Shown in pieces: positions 52,904 through 61,330 of a stretch of 64,000 nucleotides of DNA. The notes beneath the pieces were generated by a model. That model did no database searches. It was given only the letters and a program-made list of their open reading frames with translations, and had not been told where the DNA came from. Every line of letters begins with the position of its first letter. Position 1 is the stretch's first letter. Made by a program: the position numbers and the translations under genes. This DNA is from DASZQL01 sp964391865 (lineage in GTDB: Bacteria; Planctomycetota; Phycisphaerae; Phycisphaerales; UBA1924): NCBI GenBank assembly GCA_964391865.1, contig CAYMNQ010000003.1, forward strand, positions 310,001 through 374,000, in the 5' to 3' direction.

Positions 52904-53422
52904 TCAACCCCTCGCCGCACCCAGCAGGTGCCCGATCCGCGCCAGGTGATAGTCATCATGCTCCGCAACGAAGCAGCACGCATCCACCACGCGCATGGGC
53001 GTGCGCAGGCGCGGGTGCAGCGCGGTGATGGTCCACTTCGATTCGTCGAGCGCTTCGAGCCGCGCGAGGTGCGCTCCGCGCAGAGCGCGGAATGAGCCGA
53101 GCACCTCCGCCGTGGCGCGCTGGTTGTGCCCGGCGGCGAAGGTCCGCTCGTTGCTCATGTCCGCCGGGCGCAGCGTGTCGCGCCCGGCGAGGAAGTCATC
53201 AAGCCGCCCGGTCCAGAGCGGTTCGAGGTCGCACAGGTGCCCGGCGTTCTCGATGATCGTCCACCCGCCGTCGAACTTGCGGCGGAGCGCGTCATCGCTC
53301 ACGCCGCGCAGCCGTTCTTCGAGCCGCGCCGGCGTGCCGCGCAGGCGCTCGAGAATCTCGGGGAACTTCGCGGGCGGGAAGGAAAAATCGAACGTGCGCT
53401 CGGTCCAGGTCCAGTGGGGCAT
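52904..53422 (-). CDS. DinB family protein
   Basis: A 172-residue four-helix-bundle protein. WTWTERTFDFSFPPAKFPEILERLRGTPARLEERL starts the family fold, the first likely metal His is in GGWTIIENAGHLCDLEPLW, and the second His pair is in VAEHDDYHLARIGHLL. DinB-like proteins are metal-dependent thiol S-transferases or enzymes of unknown substrate; bacillithiol or mycothiol links are known in other phyla, not shown here. GACAAT ends 6 nt before the ATG and TTGCTC lies 17 nt further upstream, which gives a candidate promoter for a leaderless message. Confidence 0.9.
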   Translation of the reverse strand: MPHWTWTERTFDFSFPPAKFPEILERLRGTPARLEERLRGVSDDALRRKFDGGWTIIENAGHLCDLEPLWTGRLDDFLAGRDTLRPADMSNERTFAAGHNQRATAEVLGSFRALRGAHLARLEALDESKWTITALHPRLRTPMRVVDACCFVAEHDDYHLARIGHLLGAARG

Positions 53423-53534
53423 GCACGGATTGTCGCGCGCGGCGGCGGGGGGAGCAATGGCCGCGTGAGCAGCTTGGAGTTTGGCGCCAGAGTGATACAG
53501 CGCGCCTCCGGCTCCCGTCTCCAAACTCAAAACG

Positions 53535-53569
53535 AAAAAACCGCCCGCGACTATGCCGTGCGCGGGCGG
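53535..53569 (-). terminator. Strong rho-independent terminator, - strand
   Basis: On the - strand CCGCCCGCG and CGCGGGCGG form a 9-bp stem directly followed by TTTTTTCGTTTT. No protein gene ends just before it on that strand. Confidence 0.8.
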
Positions 53570-53857
53570 CGTGCTTTGATCGGGGCCATGCTCAAACACA
53601 AATCGGGGTGCTTGCGCCTCCTACCCGTCCGTTTCCGGACAGAACGCCCCGAGCTGTCCCTACAAAGCCAATGCAACGATCGCCGCGCCAGCGGCGGTGC
53701 TGCGGGTCGCGCGTCACCACCGGTTGCACCAATGGCGCGGCGAATTGGAATCACGCATCCGGGGCTCTCTCGATCCTCCGGCACCGGCACATACACCGGT
53801 TGTTGCGCTCTATCTCTCTCCTGCGAGCAGTGGCCCCTGTGCTGTGCCCTGACTGCT
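53570..53857 (-). ncRNA. Candidate structured small RNA of about 320 nt
   Basis: A promoter-like pair (53865-53892) and a strong terminator (53535-53569) enclose a stretch with no credible protein. Read on the - strand it contains stems typical of structured RNA: ACCGGTG/GCCGGT near the middle, GTCCG-GAAA-CGGAC (a GNRA-capped hairpin) and GGACAG/CTGTCC enclosing a longer loop, plus a GCAA-capped stem. I could not match it to RNase P, tmRNA, SRP or 6S RNA. Confidence 0.45.
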
Positions 53858-53864
53858 TGGAGGG

Positions 53865-53892
53865 AAGATAACCGATCGCGGACAACCTGCAA
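53865..53892 (-). promoter_or_regulatory. Candidate promoter of the small RNA
   Basis: On the - strand TTGCAG (53892-53887) and TATCTT (53870-53865) are 16 nt apart. Transcription would begin near 53857. Confidence 0.4.
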
Positions 53893-53977
53893 GAGTTGAG
53901 CGCGAATCGCATTCAAAAGACCACGATTTTTCCGTGCTCACCGCGAAAAAACGTTGAACTGGGTAGTTTTCCACCCA

Positions 53978-54889
53978 CTATTCCGGGATCGAGACGAGCC
54001 AGCTCGGCTGCTGCCGATCGGGCACGCCGGGCTGCTTCTCGATGATCGGGAATTGCCCGTTCAGCAGGTTCAGCGGGTATTTCTGCTGCAGCGTGAGAAG
54101 CTCGGCGCTTTTGGGGCGAAGGAACTGGTCGAAATCGCGGTCGCCGAAGAGCCCGACGGTGACCATGCTGCGCGTCGGGCCGTGGTAATAGAACGCGAGG
54201 TCGCCCTCCGCGCGGAGCGCCACCGCCGCCTGCTCGGCGGCGCGTTTGCGCTCGTCGGGGTTCTTCGATTCGTACACGCCGACTTGAAGCGTGAACTTCG
54301 CGCGCGAGCCGAATGTCTTGCGCGCGTTCGCCAGACCCAGCTCAGGCAGCTTGCCGATGTCCTCCGACTGTGGCCCGGGCGCGAGAAATGCGAGCGCGTA
54401 CGGGCGCGAGCCCTGCACCACCAGTTCGCGCACACGCTGCAGATCCGCGACGGCGGCGGGTGATTCATAGCCGGGGTACGGTCCCATCACGATCGCCGAG
54501 CCTTTCTCGCTCGTGCGCACCGCGACGTCCTTGCCCACCGCGTCGCGTACCCCGGCGACGCGGCTGGCCGCCGACTCCGCATGCCCCGCGCCGGAGAAGG
54601 ACTCGAGCACAATGAACCACCCCTTTGGCCCGGCGGTTTGATCGGAAGCCCCCTCGTCCTTCGCCGGCGTGCCGAAGAGCTTCTTGCCCTCATCTTTCTG
54701 TTGATCCTTGTCTTTGGCGGGCGGCGCTTTGGGCGTCTCCTTCTTCGAAGGGAACGACCGCATGGGAACCGCGGCGGTCGCGAGGCTGACCGCCAGAATC
54801 AGGGGAAGCGACGCGGCCACGATGCCGAGGATCAACACATGGCGTGGGGTGCGTGGCGAAAAGAATTTTTGGTTCGGGTCCGGGTGCAT
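53978..54889 (-). CDS. SPOR-like domain membrane-anchored protein
   Basis: A 303-residue protein with an N-terminal membrane anchor (RHVLILGIVAASLPLILAVSLATAAVPMRS) followed by a Lys/Asp-rich linker. Two divergent SPOR-like alpha/beta repeats follow: WFIVLESFSGAGHAESAASRVAGVRDAVG...AIVMGPYPGYESPAAV and FTLQVGVYESKNPDERKRAAEQAAVALRAEG...MVTVGLFGDRDFD. SPOR domains bind denuded peptidoglycan strands at division or repair sites. It lacks the canonical SPOR spacing, so this is a family-level call. It is divergent from flgM. Confidence 0.75.
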   Translation of the reverse strand: MHPDPNQKFFSPRTPRHVLILGIVAASLPLILAVSLATAAVPMRSFPSKKETPKAPPAKDKDQQKDEGKKLFGTPAKDEGASDQTAGPKGWFIVLESFSGAGHAESAASRVAGVRDAVGKDVAVRTSEKGSAIVMGPYPGYESPAAVADLQRVRELVVQGSRPYALAFLAPGPQSEDIGKLPELGLANARKTFGSRAKFTLQVGVYESKNPDERKRAAEQAAVALRAEGDLAFYYHGPTRSMVTVGLFGDRDFDQFLRPKSAELLTLQQKYPLNLLNGQFPIIEKQPGVPDRQQPSWLVSIPE

Positions 54890-55149
54890 GTTATCGCGCC
54901 TAAGCTTTTATCCGACAAAGACTTGAGACTGATTTCATCATTCCGATGAGGTTCAAGTCGCCTGATCCGCACCGTCGATACACAATACACAGATCGAGCA
55001 AGCGGGCGTCGGTTCGCCCGGGTTGATGCAGCCGGTCGCGGCGAGGCGACGCAGAGAACAATACGCGGCATCCAATTCCTTGGGTGCCTCGTGTCACCCT
55101 TCGGCGGCAGAGACCAGGTGACCCCGATCCGTAGGAGTTCATCACAGGC

Positions 55150-55434
55150 ATGTCGAACATCACTTCCATCGCCGGGCCCAGCACGACCCGAATCGACACG
55201 ACCTATTCCCGCCCCGCGGCGAAGCCCGCCGCCCAACCCCAGGTCATTACGCACGGCGAGGATGCCGTCGAGCTCTCCGCCGAGGCACTGAGCGCCGGTG
55301 GGGGCGGGCGCGAGACGTCCGTCCGCACCGATCTCGTCAGCCGCATCCGCGCCCAGATCGCCGACGGCACCTATGAGACCCCCGACAAGCTTGATATCGC
55401 CATCGACCGGCTGGCGAAGGACCTCTTCGCGTAA
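55150..55434 (+). CDS. flgM: Flagellar anti-sigma-28 factor FlgM
   Basis: A 94-residue FlgM, which holds the flagellar sigma factor FliA inactive until the hook-basal body is finished and FlgM is exported. The N-terminal part is disordered (SNITSIAGPSTTRIDTTYSRPAAKPA), and the C-terminal half has the conserved sigma-binding helices LVSRIRAQIADGTYETPDKLDIAIDRLAKDL. AGGAG lies 9 nt before the ATG. No flagellar genes are nearby and no FliA promoter was found. It is the only sign of motility in the window. Confidence 0.9.
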   Translation: MSNITSIAGPSTTRIDTTYSRPAAKPAAQPQVITHGEDAVELSAEALSAGGGGRETSVRTDLVSRIRAQIADGTYETPDKLDIAIDRLAKDLFA

Positions 55435-55466
55435 GCCGAGCTGATCGACCGAGTTGATCCATCAAG

Positions 55467-55497
55467 AACCCGCGGCCCGAGGGCCGCGGGTTTTCTT
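55467..55497 (+). terminator. Rho-independent terminator of flgM
   Basis: ACCCGCGGCCC and GGCCGCGGGT form a stem with the loop GAG, followed by TTTTCTTTG. It lies 33 nt after the flgM stop codon. Confidence 0.8.
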
Positions 55498-55499
55498 TG

Positions 55500-55592
55500 T
55501 GCCACGACAATCCCGGTCTGGGGATTGTCGTGGTGGTCGTCGCCGAACGCGGGAGGCACGACAATCCGAAGGAGCCGTAGTGTCGTGGCACG
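55500..55592. repeat. Palindromic element GTGCCACGACAAT
   Basis: The first half contains a perfect 13-bp stem, CCACGACAATCCC / GGGATTGTCGTGG. The outer ends GTGCCACGACA and TGTCGTGGCAC are inverted copies, so a second fold is possible. It resembles a small non-autonomous mobile element. Confidence 0.7.
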
Positions 55593-55698
55593 AGGAACTT
55601 CGCTTCCGAGCGGCGAGTCTGTCGTTCATGCCGAAGTCATCGCTGGTTCAAGTCGATACCCCGTTCGCGTGGGGCGGTTCTCGGCCGCACGCAAGCGC

Positions 55699-56736
55699 AT
55701 GACACTCCCGCCGAACGACACGACGAATTCGGAAGACCTGCACGACTCGCGCTTGCCCGAGCACCGGTGGCGGGCCGCGTGGCCGATGTGGTTGCGTTTG
55801 GGCGTGTTCGTTGTTGGCGTGAGCGCCGGGTGCGCGGGCGTGGTGCTGGTCGGGCGGTCGCTCGCCGCCAGCCGGGATGAATTGCTCGCGCTGGCGGTGG
55901 TTGGCGGGGCGGCGGCGGGCATGATCCTCGGGCTGCTGCTGGTGGTGATCCCGGCGTGGCTGGCCGCCGGGGAACGCTGGGCGCTGATCCGGCTGATTGA
56001 CAATCTCTCGAACGTGCAGCGCAAGGCGGGGTTCGACGCGCTGCTGCGCATCGGTGAATCGCACGAACTCGCCCCGCTGGCGCGCGCGATCCACGGTGCG
56101 CTGACGAGCGCCCACGCCGACCGCGTGCAGGCGGCGGCGCTGCGGCGCGACATGGACTCGCGCGTGGCGCGGCAGACGCGCCTTGCCACCGCGCACCTCA
56201 CCAAGCAGTCCATGACCGATGAACTCACCGGGCTGGCCAACCGGCGCGGGTTTGAATCGGCGATGGCAGCGATGACGAAGAACGCGCTCGAGTCGGGCGA
56301 CGAGCTCGCGCTCCTCGCGATCGACCTCGACCACTTTAAGCAGCTCAACGACACGCTCGGGCATGACAAGGGGGACGCGGCCCTGAGGGCCGTGGGCGAG
56401 ATCCTCAGCGCCCACCTGCGTGAGACGGACCTGGCGGCGCGGCTTGGGGGCGATGAGTTCGTGGTCGTGCTCTACGGCTTGCGGGCCGGCGAATCGCGCG
56501 AGATCGCGCAGCGGCTCGGCGCGTTGCTGGCGCACCACCCGGAAGGGAAAGGGTTGCCGTGCAAGTGGATCACGATGAGCACGGGCATCGCGCTGCTGCG
56601 CGGCAGTGGGGCGATGGACGCCGACACGCTGCGCAAGCGGGCGGACGAGGCGCTGTACGCGGTGAAGCGGAACGGGCGCGGTGGGGTCACTTTGTGGGGT
56701 GATCCCAGCACTCGTGCGGGACGGGCCGCCGCGTGA
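55699..56736 (+). CDS. Membrane-bound diguanylate cyclase (GGDEF)
   Basis: A 345-residue protein with two membrane helices (LRLGVFVVGVSAGCAGVVLVG and LLALAVVGGAAAGMILGLLLVVIPAWLA), a HAMP-like helical linker (about 95-165) and a complete GGDEF domain. The motif is LGGDEFVVVL with GGDEF at 250-254, and an RxxD inhibitory site (RETD, 241-244) lies five residues before it, so c-di-GMP feedback is expected. The DELTGLANRRGFE start and HFKQLNDTLGHDKGD are intact. It makes c-di-GMP from GTP, which governs the motile-sessile switch; flgM next door fits this but is not proof. I chose the ATG at 55699 because longer frames run through the palindrome. Confidence 0.92.
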   Translation: MTLPPNDTTNSEDLHDSRLPEHRWRAAWPMWLRLGVFVVGVSAGCAGVVLVGRSLAASRDELLALAVVGGAAAGMILGLLLVVIPAWLAAGERWALIRLIDNLSNVQRKAGFDALLRIGESHELAPLARAIHGALTSAHADRVQAAALRRDMDSRVARQTRLATAHLTKQSMTDELTGLANRRGFESAMAAMTKNALESGDELALLAIDLDHFKQLNDTLGHDKGDAALRAVGEILSAHLRETDLAARLGGDEFVVVLYGLRAGESREIAQRLGALLAHHPEGKGLPCKWITMSTGIALLRGSGAMDADTLRKRADEALYAVKRNGRGGVTLWGDPSTRAGRAAA

Positions 56737-56793
56737 ACGATCGATCGCACGAGTGAACATGACCGCCGGTCCCCGAGTAGAGTATGGAGTCAT

Positions 56794-57441
56794 ATGAAGT
56801 CGCCGCCGCGGCTGATCCTGGGGTTGTGCTTCCTGCTCTCGCTGGTGACGCTGCTGAGCGCGCTGGCGGGGATGGCGGTGACGCTGATGCAGTCGCCGCC
56901 GCTGTGGTTCCTCTTCGGGTTTGAGTTGTGCGTGGCGCTCGCGAGTTTCTTCGGCGTGCTGACCGGGCTCGGGAAGATCCGCGAAGGCCCGGCGCTGGCG
57001 ATGCTGATCGTCGGCGGGACGATGGCGGTCGGCGCGGTGCTGGGCGAGCCCGCCGTCGCGGTGCGGCTGCTCGGGCGCACCGGCGCGCCGATCACGGTGA
57101 GCGGCGTGCAGATTCTCCCCTTCGCGATGGCGCGCCTCGGGCTGGGCGTGGTGATGATGGGTCTCGCGGCGGTGACGATCCTGATCCGTCAGCCGGGGCG
57201 CTCGTTCGGCTACCTGATCCGTGCCGCGATTCTTGGCGTGCCGGTGATTGGCGCGCTGGTGGTGGTCGTGGTGCCGGCGTGGCGCGCGGCGTTGATGGGC
57301 CTGTCGCCGCTGATGGGGTTCTTCACGGTGATCGCCGGGTTCTTCATCCTCGGCGGGTTTCTCGCCGCGAGTTTGCACTGCCTCATCCGCGCGTTCGAGG
57401 TGGGGCAGGTCGATCGGCTGACGCCGCCAAGCGGTGCATGA
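56794..57441 (+). CDS. Six-helix membrane protein, unknown function
   Basis: A 215-residue hydrophobic protein with about six membrane segments (LILGLCFLLSLVTLLSALAGMAVTL, LWFLFGFELCVALASFFGVL, ALAMLIVGGTMAVGAVLG, LGLGVVMMGLAAVTILI, IRAAILGVPVIGALVVVVVPAW, MGFFTVIAGFFILGGFLAASL). No motif of a known family is visible. It follows the GGDEF gene by 57 nt on the same strand. Confidence 0.75.
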   Translation: MKSPPRLILGLCFLLSLVTLLSALAGMAVTLMQSPPLWFLFGFELCVALASFFGVLTGLGKIREGPALAMLIVGGTMAVGAVLGEPAVAVRLLGRTGAPITVSGVQILPFAMARLGLGVVMMGLAAVTILIRQPGRSFGYLIRAAILGVPVIGALVVVVVPAWRAALMGLSPLMGFFTVIAGFFILGGFLAASLHCLIRAFEVGQVDRLTPPSGA

Positions 57442-57477
57442 ACCCCCCGCACCGATCGGCGCGGATGAGCGCGTGAG

Positions 57478-57625
57478 AAGCCGCAGAAGCCACAGCTCAT
57501 CCAGACGGGACCCAGATAGGGACAGGAACTTCTTCCTGTGTCGCTTCCATGCGGGACATGTGCTGGTCTCCGTTTGATTGTCCTTGACGTGTCTGGGTCC
57601 ATCTGGGTCCATCTGTGGCTTCTGC
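57478..57625. repeat. Long nested palindromic repeat, copy 5
   Basis: GAAGCCACAGCTCATCCAGA and, inverted, TCTGGGTCCATCTGTGGCTT form the arms of a 148-bp element in the gap between two membrane-protein genes. It is followed by a CTTCCGC-type heptamer block (to about 57656). Confidence 0.7.
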
Positions 57626-57714
57626 CTCCTCCGCCTTCCGCTCTTTCGACTTGATCGTTCGGCAGGCGCTAGCCCCCTCGAAAGTCGGCGCGTCGGACTG
57701 CGAATAATGAGGTG

Positions 57715-58419
57715 ATGATCGAACTCATTCTTGCCGTGATCGGGCTGATCGCCGGGGCCGCGTTGATGTGGGCGCTCACGCGCCTGGGCGGCGGGTCGCG
57801 CTCGAAGCACGCGCCGGAGATTCGGACTGATCTGGTTGCCGAGCGCATCCGCACGGTGGGGAAACTTGTGGGGCTTGAGGTGCACGCGAAGGAGATCGCC
57901 ACCACGACGCGCGGCGTGAGTTGGTTGCCGCCGATCCTGCTGAGCCAGGCGAAGCTGGCGATGATCTTCCATTTCGAGAAGCAATACTTCGCGGACTTGT
58001 CGCGGTTGAGCGCGGCGGATGTGCGCGAAGTGTCGCCCGGCGTGTTCCGCGTGGCGCTGCCCGCCGTGGAGGGCGCGCTGCGGTTGACGGATGTGTGGCC
58101 GTACGACATCCAGGCGGGGCGCGTGCTGGGGCTGATCGACGTGATCCAGATGAACGCGCAGACGCAGAAGGAGCTGATGCGCGCGGCGCAGGACCAGGCG
58201 GCGGAGCTGTTCACGAAGAGCGAGCCGAAGTACGCGGAGGAGGCGAAGCGGAGCATCGAGCGGCATCTGGAATCGCTGTCGCGGTTGATGGGCGCGTCGA
58301 TCGAGGTGGAGTGGCGCGCGAACGCGGCCCCCGGAAGCACGGCCCTCGCGCCGGCGGCGAGTGAGCCGATCGAACTGGCGGCGAAGTTCAAGCGGCAACT
58401 GGCGCTCGCGGGGGCGTGA
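57715..58419 (+). CDS. DUF4230 membrane-anchored protein
   Basis: A 234-residue protein with one N-terminal membrane helix (MIELILAVIGLIAGAALMWAL) and a soluble domain starting near PEIRTDLVAERIRTVGKLVGLEVHAKEIATTTRGVSW, which I take as DUF4230. The segment IQMNAQTQKELMRAAQDQAAELF and the C-terminal Ala/Pro-rich tail are typical. Function unknown. AATAAT ends 6 nt before the ATG at 57715, which I prefer to the GTG one codon upstream. The frame continues into the next gap only as non-coding repeat. Confidence 0.85.
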   Translation: MIELILAVIGLIAGAALMWALTRLGGGSRSKHAPEIRTDLVAERIRTVGKLVGLEVHAKEIATTTRGVSWLPPILLSQAKLAMIFHFEKQYFADLSRLSAADVREVSPGVFRVALPAVEGALRLTDVWPYDIQAGRVLGLIDVIQMNAQTQKELMRAAQDQAAELFTKSEPKYAEEAKRSIERHLESLSRLMGASIEVEWRANAAPGSTALAPAASEPIELAAKFKRQLALAGA

Positions 58420-58614
58420 TGAGGCGGTTCGTTCGCCCGTTTCGCGGGCTTGGAGATTCGGTGGAGGCTGTGTTGTGGTGGGATGGCCCGGACCAGACGC
58501 TGCGCGTCTGGCAACCATCACGCGCCCGCTTCGCGGGCGGTGAACTTCATGCGCATTTCCGGCCATGTTCGCGCGATGGCACAGGGGGACTTGTTTAATC
58601 GTGTGTTGGCGTTT

Positions 58615-58655
58615 GCTGAGTACTGAGTACTGAGTGCTGAGTGCTGAGTGCTGAA
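58615..58655. repeat. Heptanucleotide repeat (TGAGTAC/TGAGTGC)
   Basis: Two TGAGTAC units and three TGAGTGC units follow each other from 58617 with the regular 7-bp period. Confidence 0.8.
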
Positions 58656-58879
58656 GAAAACCCGCCGGCGGGCGTGATGGTGTGTGGCTCGGCTTTCGCC
58701 GGGCGCCGTCACTGCGATGACGAACGACGGCGGGGCGGCGCGCTTGGTGGGCGAGACGCTGGCCGACGCGGATCGTTCGAGCGGGGTTGTGAGGCCCGCT
58801 CTGCCCGGGCCGGGACGTCTGCAGCCGCCCGGCGCGGGCGAGGACGCCGCGGGCGCGCCCTCTACCCATCCCGGTTTGC

Positions 58880-59041
58880 GTCACCGGCGCGCGCACAAAC
58901 GAGGACTTGCGGGCTTGTGTTGCACCTGGGATGCGCGCGGTTGGGCGGTGGGGGGCGGTTCTGGGGGAATTTCGTGTTTCGCAGATTTTCTTCGGAATGG
59001 GCGGCGGTTGTGTCACCGGCGCGCGCACAAACGGGGACTTG
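58880..59041. repeat. Pair of 30-bp direct repeats, 132 bp apart
   Basis: The sequence GTCACCGGCGCGCGCACAAA-CGAGGACTTG occurs at 58880-58909 and, with one changed base, at 59012-59041. On the - strand each reads as a start of KSPFVRAPVT-like peptides. No flanking element is seen. Confidence 0.7.
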
Positions 59042-59192
59042 TGAGGCATGTATGAGAAGTCCGCCCTGAGATTCCGATGGCTTCGGCCCGGCGGTGATGG
59101 TGAAGATCGTCGAAGTCGGAGGGCTGAGTGTGTCGGCAGGTCAATGGGAGACTTCGATGCCAGTTGCCAGGGCAGGCGCGACGGGCGATTCG

Positions 59193-59234
59193 CACTGCAG
59201 TCGTCGGTCAGAGCACCGACGACTGCAGTGGCAC
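59193..59234. repeat. CAGAGC-loop palindrome, copy 9 (16-bp perfect stem)
   Basis: CACTGCAGTCGTCGGT and ACCGACGACTGCAGTG pair perfectly around the loop CAGAGC, then GCAC follows. It is the longest perfect stem of the family. Confidence 0.9.
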
Positions 59235-59297
59235 GATTTACGGAGCGTCGCCCTCGCCATGTGAGCGACTATCAGTCGGAGATCATCGGGTGATCGG

Positions 59298-59336
59298 CAC
59301 CAGTCGCGGCCCAGAGCTGCCGCGACTGGTGGCACC
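59298..59336. repeat. CAGAGC-loop palindrome, copy 10
   Basis: CACCAGTCGCGGC and GCCGCGACTGGTG form a 13-bp perfect stem around CCAGAGCT, then GCACCC. The same stem recurs at 62557. Confidence 0.9.
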
Positions 59337-59347
59337 CCTCTGAAGAA

Positions 59348-60988
59348 TTACAGGCGCTCGGTGGCGAGGCTGGCGAGTTCGCTGCGTTCGCTCTTGGCGA
59401 GGGTGACGTGGCCGACGACGGAGAGGCCCTTCATGCGTTCGACGGCGTAGCTCAGCCCGTTGCTCGATGAATCGAGGTACGGGTTGTCGATCTGCTGGAT
59501 GTCGCCGGCGAGGATGATCTTGGTGCCTTCGCCCACGCGGCTGATGATCGTTTTGACTTCGTGGGGCGTGAGGTTCTGGGCTTCGTCGATGATGATGAAC
59601 TGGTGGGGGATGCTCCGGCCGCGGATGTAGGTGAGCGGTTCGAGGACGAGCCGGCCGTCGGCGATGAGCTTCTGCACGCGCTGCTCGGCGGTGTGGCTCT
59701 CGGCGTGCTGGTTCGGGCTGGAGCGCGTGGAGAGGAGGTAGCTGAGGTTGTCGAAGATGGGCTGCATCCACGCCGTGAGTTTCTCGTCTTTGTCGCCCGG
59801 CAGGTAGCCGATATCGCGGCCGAGGGGCATGATGGGTCGGGCGACGAGCATTTTCTCGAAGCGCTCGTCGTTGAAGACCTTCATCATGCCGGCGGCGACG
59901 GCGAGGAGCGTTTTGCCCGTGCCGGCGGAGCCGATGAGCGTGACGAGGCGGATCTCTTCGTCGAGGAGGAGGTCGAGGGCCATCGTCTGCTGCACGTTGC
60001 GCGGCATGATGCCGAAGGTCGGCTTGCGCGGGCCGGTGACGGGGATGAGGTGCGAGGTATCGGCGAGGCGGCGCGCCAGCCCGGTATGTCCCGGGTCCTC
60101 GCGGTCGATCATGAGGACGAACTGGTTGGGCCAGAGTTCATGGACGCCGGGCAGGCCCGACTCGTCGACGTAATCGAGGAACGGATCGAGCCGCTCGACC
60201 GCGAGCATGCGCTCGGAGTAGAGCTCGTCGATGACGGCGCCGTCGAGTTGGAGGGTGATGTACCCGGTGTAGAGCTCGTCGACGTTGACCTTCTGGTTCT
60301 CGAAGTCCTCGGTGCGGATGCCGAGCGCGTCGCTTTTGATGCGGGCGTTGAGGTCTTTGGAAACGAAGACGACGGGCTGCGCTTCGGGGGCTTCCTGGTG
60401 CAGGTGCCAGGCGACGGCGATGATGCGGTTGTCGGCGGTTTCCTCGCGGAGGGCGTCGGGGCGTTCGTAGCGTGTGATGTCGATGCGGAGCGTGCCGCTG
60501 GGGGTTTCGGCGCTGCCGCCGTTCTTGCCTGTGGATGTGTACGCGGCGGTGAGGGGCACGCCGTCGATGAGCCGCCCGAACTGGCGCAGCCGGTCGAGGT
60601 GGCGGATGCACTCGCGCGCGTTGCGACCGACGTCGTCGTTCACGCTCTTGAAGCGGTCGAGCTCTTCGAGCACGGTGAAGGGGATGACGACGTCGTTGTC
60701 CTTGAAGACGAAGAGCGCCTTGGGGTTGTGCAGCAGCACGTTCGTATCGAGGACGAACGTCTTGACGGTGTTGTCTGGGGTGCGGGGGGAGCCGGGCTCG
60801 GCGCGGGGCGTCGAGCGGGGCTTCGAATCCGGCTCGGATGCGCGGGTGGAGCTGGACTTTGGCTTGACGGTGCCGGCGTCGCGGTCGGCGGGGGTGTTTC
60901 GCGTGGGCTTTGGATTGCGGTGCTGTTGCGGGGTCACTTGATGATGAAGCAGGTGCGTGTCGGCCGAGTGAACATCCGGGGTCGCCAT
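59348..60988 (-). CDS. PhoH family ATPase with N-terminal PIN domain (PhoH2 type)
   Basis: A 546-residue protein. After a Ser/Pro-rich N-terminal tail (1-75) comes a PIN nuclease-like domain with Asp81 in VLDTNVLLHNP and RGRSIP-like spacing of its other acids. From about 320 follows a PhoH ATPase domain with Walker A GSAGTGKT at 353-360 and Walker B FIIIDEAQNLT. PhoH2 proteins unwind and cut RNA; some form toxin-antitoxin units with a small upstream gene, but none is visible here. I prefer the ATG at 60988, because the frame upstream has no family match. Confidence 0.92.
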   Translation of the reverse strand: MATPDVHSADTHLLHHQVTPQQHRNPKPTRNTPADRDAGTVKPKSSSTRASEPDSKPRSTPRAEPGSPRTPDNTVKTFVLDTNVLLHNPKALFVFKDNDVVIPFTVLEELDRFKSVNDDVGRNARECIRHLDRLRQFGRLIDGVPLTAAYTSTGKNGGSAETPSGTLRIDITRYERPDALREETADNRIIAVAWHLHQEAPEAQPVVFVSKDLNARIKSDALGIRTEDFENQKVNVDELYTGYITLQLDGAVIDELYSERMLAVERLDPFLDYVDESGLPGVHELWPNQFVLMIDREDPGHTGLARRLADTSHLIPVTGPRKPTFGIMPRNVQQTMALDLLLDEEIRLVTLIGSAGTGKTLLAVAAGMMKVFNDERFEKMLVARPIMPLGRDIGYLPGDKDEKLTAWMQPIFDNLSYLLSTRSSPNQHAESHTAEQRVQKLIADGRLVLEPLTYIRGRSIPHQFIIIDEAQNLTPHEVKTIISRVGEGTKIILAGDIQQIDNPYLDSSSNGLSYAVERMKGLSVVGHVTLAKSERSELASLATERL

Positions 60989-61330
60989 CCGTGGGGTCAA
61001 GCCGCTCTCCTCTCCGAAGAAAGCCAGGGTGAGGGCGACGGCGGCGGGCGAACATCGGCGTCCGCGTCGGCGGCCCTCTGTCGAAACCGTACGCATGGTA
61101 TCGGGCGAAAGCATCAGTGGGAATGCAGAAATTGCCGAACTCGCGCGGAAATCGCGGGGATGGGCGGGATTGTGAAATTGGAGTGAAGCGCCGAGTGTGG
61201 GAACCGCGCGGGGCTCGTCGCGTCGGCGACATGGTTCGCGCGATCGCGCCGGGCGCGGCTCAGAGCCGCCGCGGCCGCTGGCACCCGGTTGTGATGTGAA
61301 TTCGGCGGCGGAATCGAAGAAGATGAGGCG
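60989..61330. other. Divergent intergenic region
   Basis: 342 nt between PhoH2 and NIF3-like genes. A weak palindrome of the CAGAGC-loop type, GCGGCTCAGAGCCGCCGC, lies at 61256-61275 and is followed by CTGGCACCCGG. Nothing else is recognisable. Confidence 0.5.

Larger units (their letters stand above)
58420..59347. other. 930-nt region without a convincing gene; interspersed repeats
   Basis: Apart from the listed repeats (58615, 58880, 59012, 59193, 59298) I see no coding sequence. Frames over 58640-59070 exist on both strands but are repeat-derived and have no recognisable product. Confidence 0.5.

Noticed and set aside
53551..53916. 121-codon - strand frame over the candidate small RNA
   Set aside because: It overlaps the terminator stem and its product has no recognisable fold. 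The RNA reading is preferred, though a protein cannot be ruled out.
55648..59049. 1133-codon - strand frame across the GGDEF and DUF4230 genes
   Set aside because: It runs through three well-supported + strand genes and through repeat DNA; composition is Arg/His/Pro-rich.
58641..59069. Open frames on the + strand in the 58.4-59.3 kb gap
   Set aside because: They are translations of interspersed repeats (KSPFVRAPVT-type blocks, heptamers) with no ribosome site.
59348..60988. PhoH2-type toxin-antitoxin module
   Set aside because: Actinobacterial PhoH2 is paired with a small upstream antitoxin gene (PhoAT). The 340 nt upstream of this gene hold no such frame.
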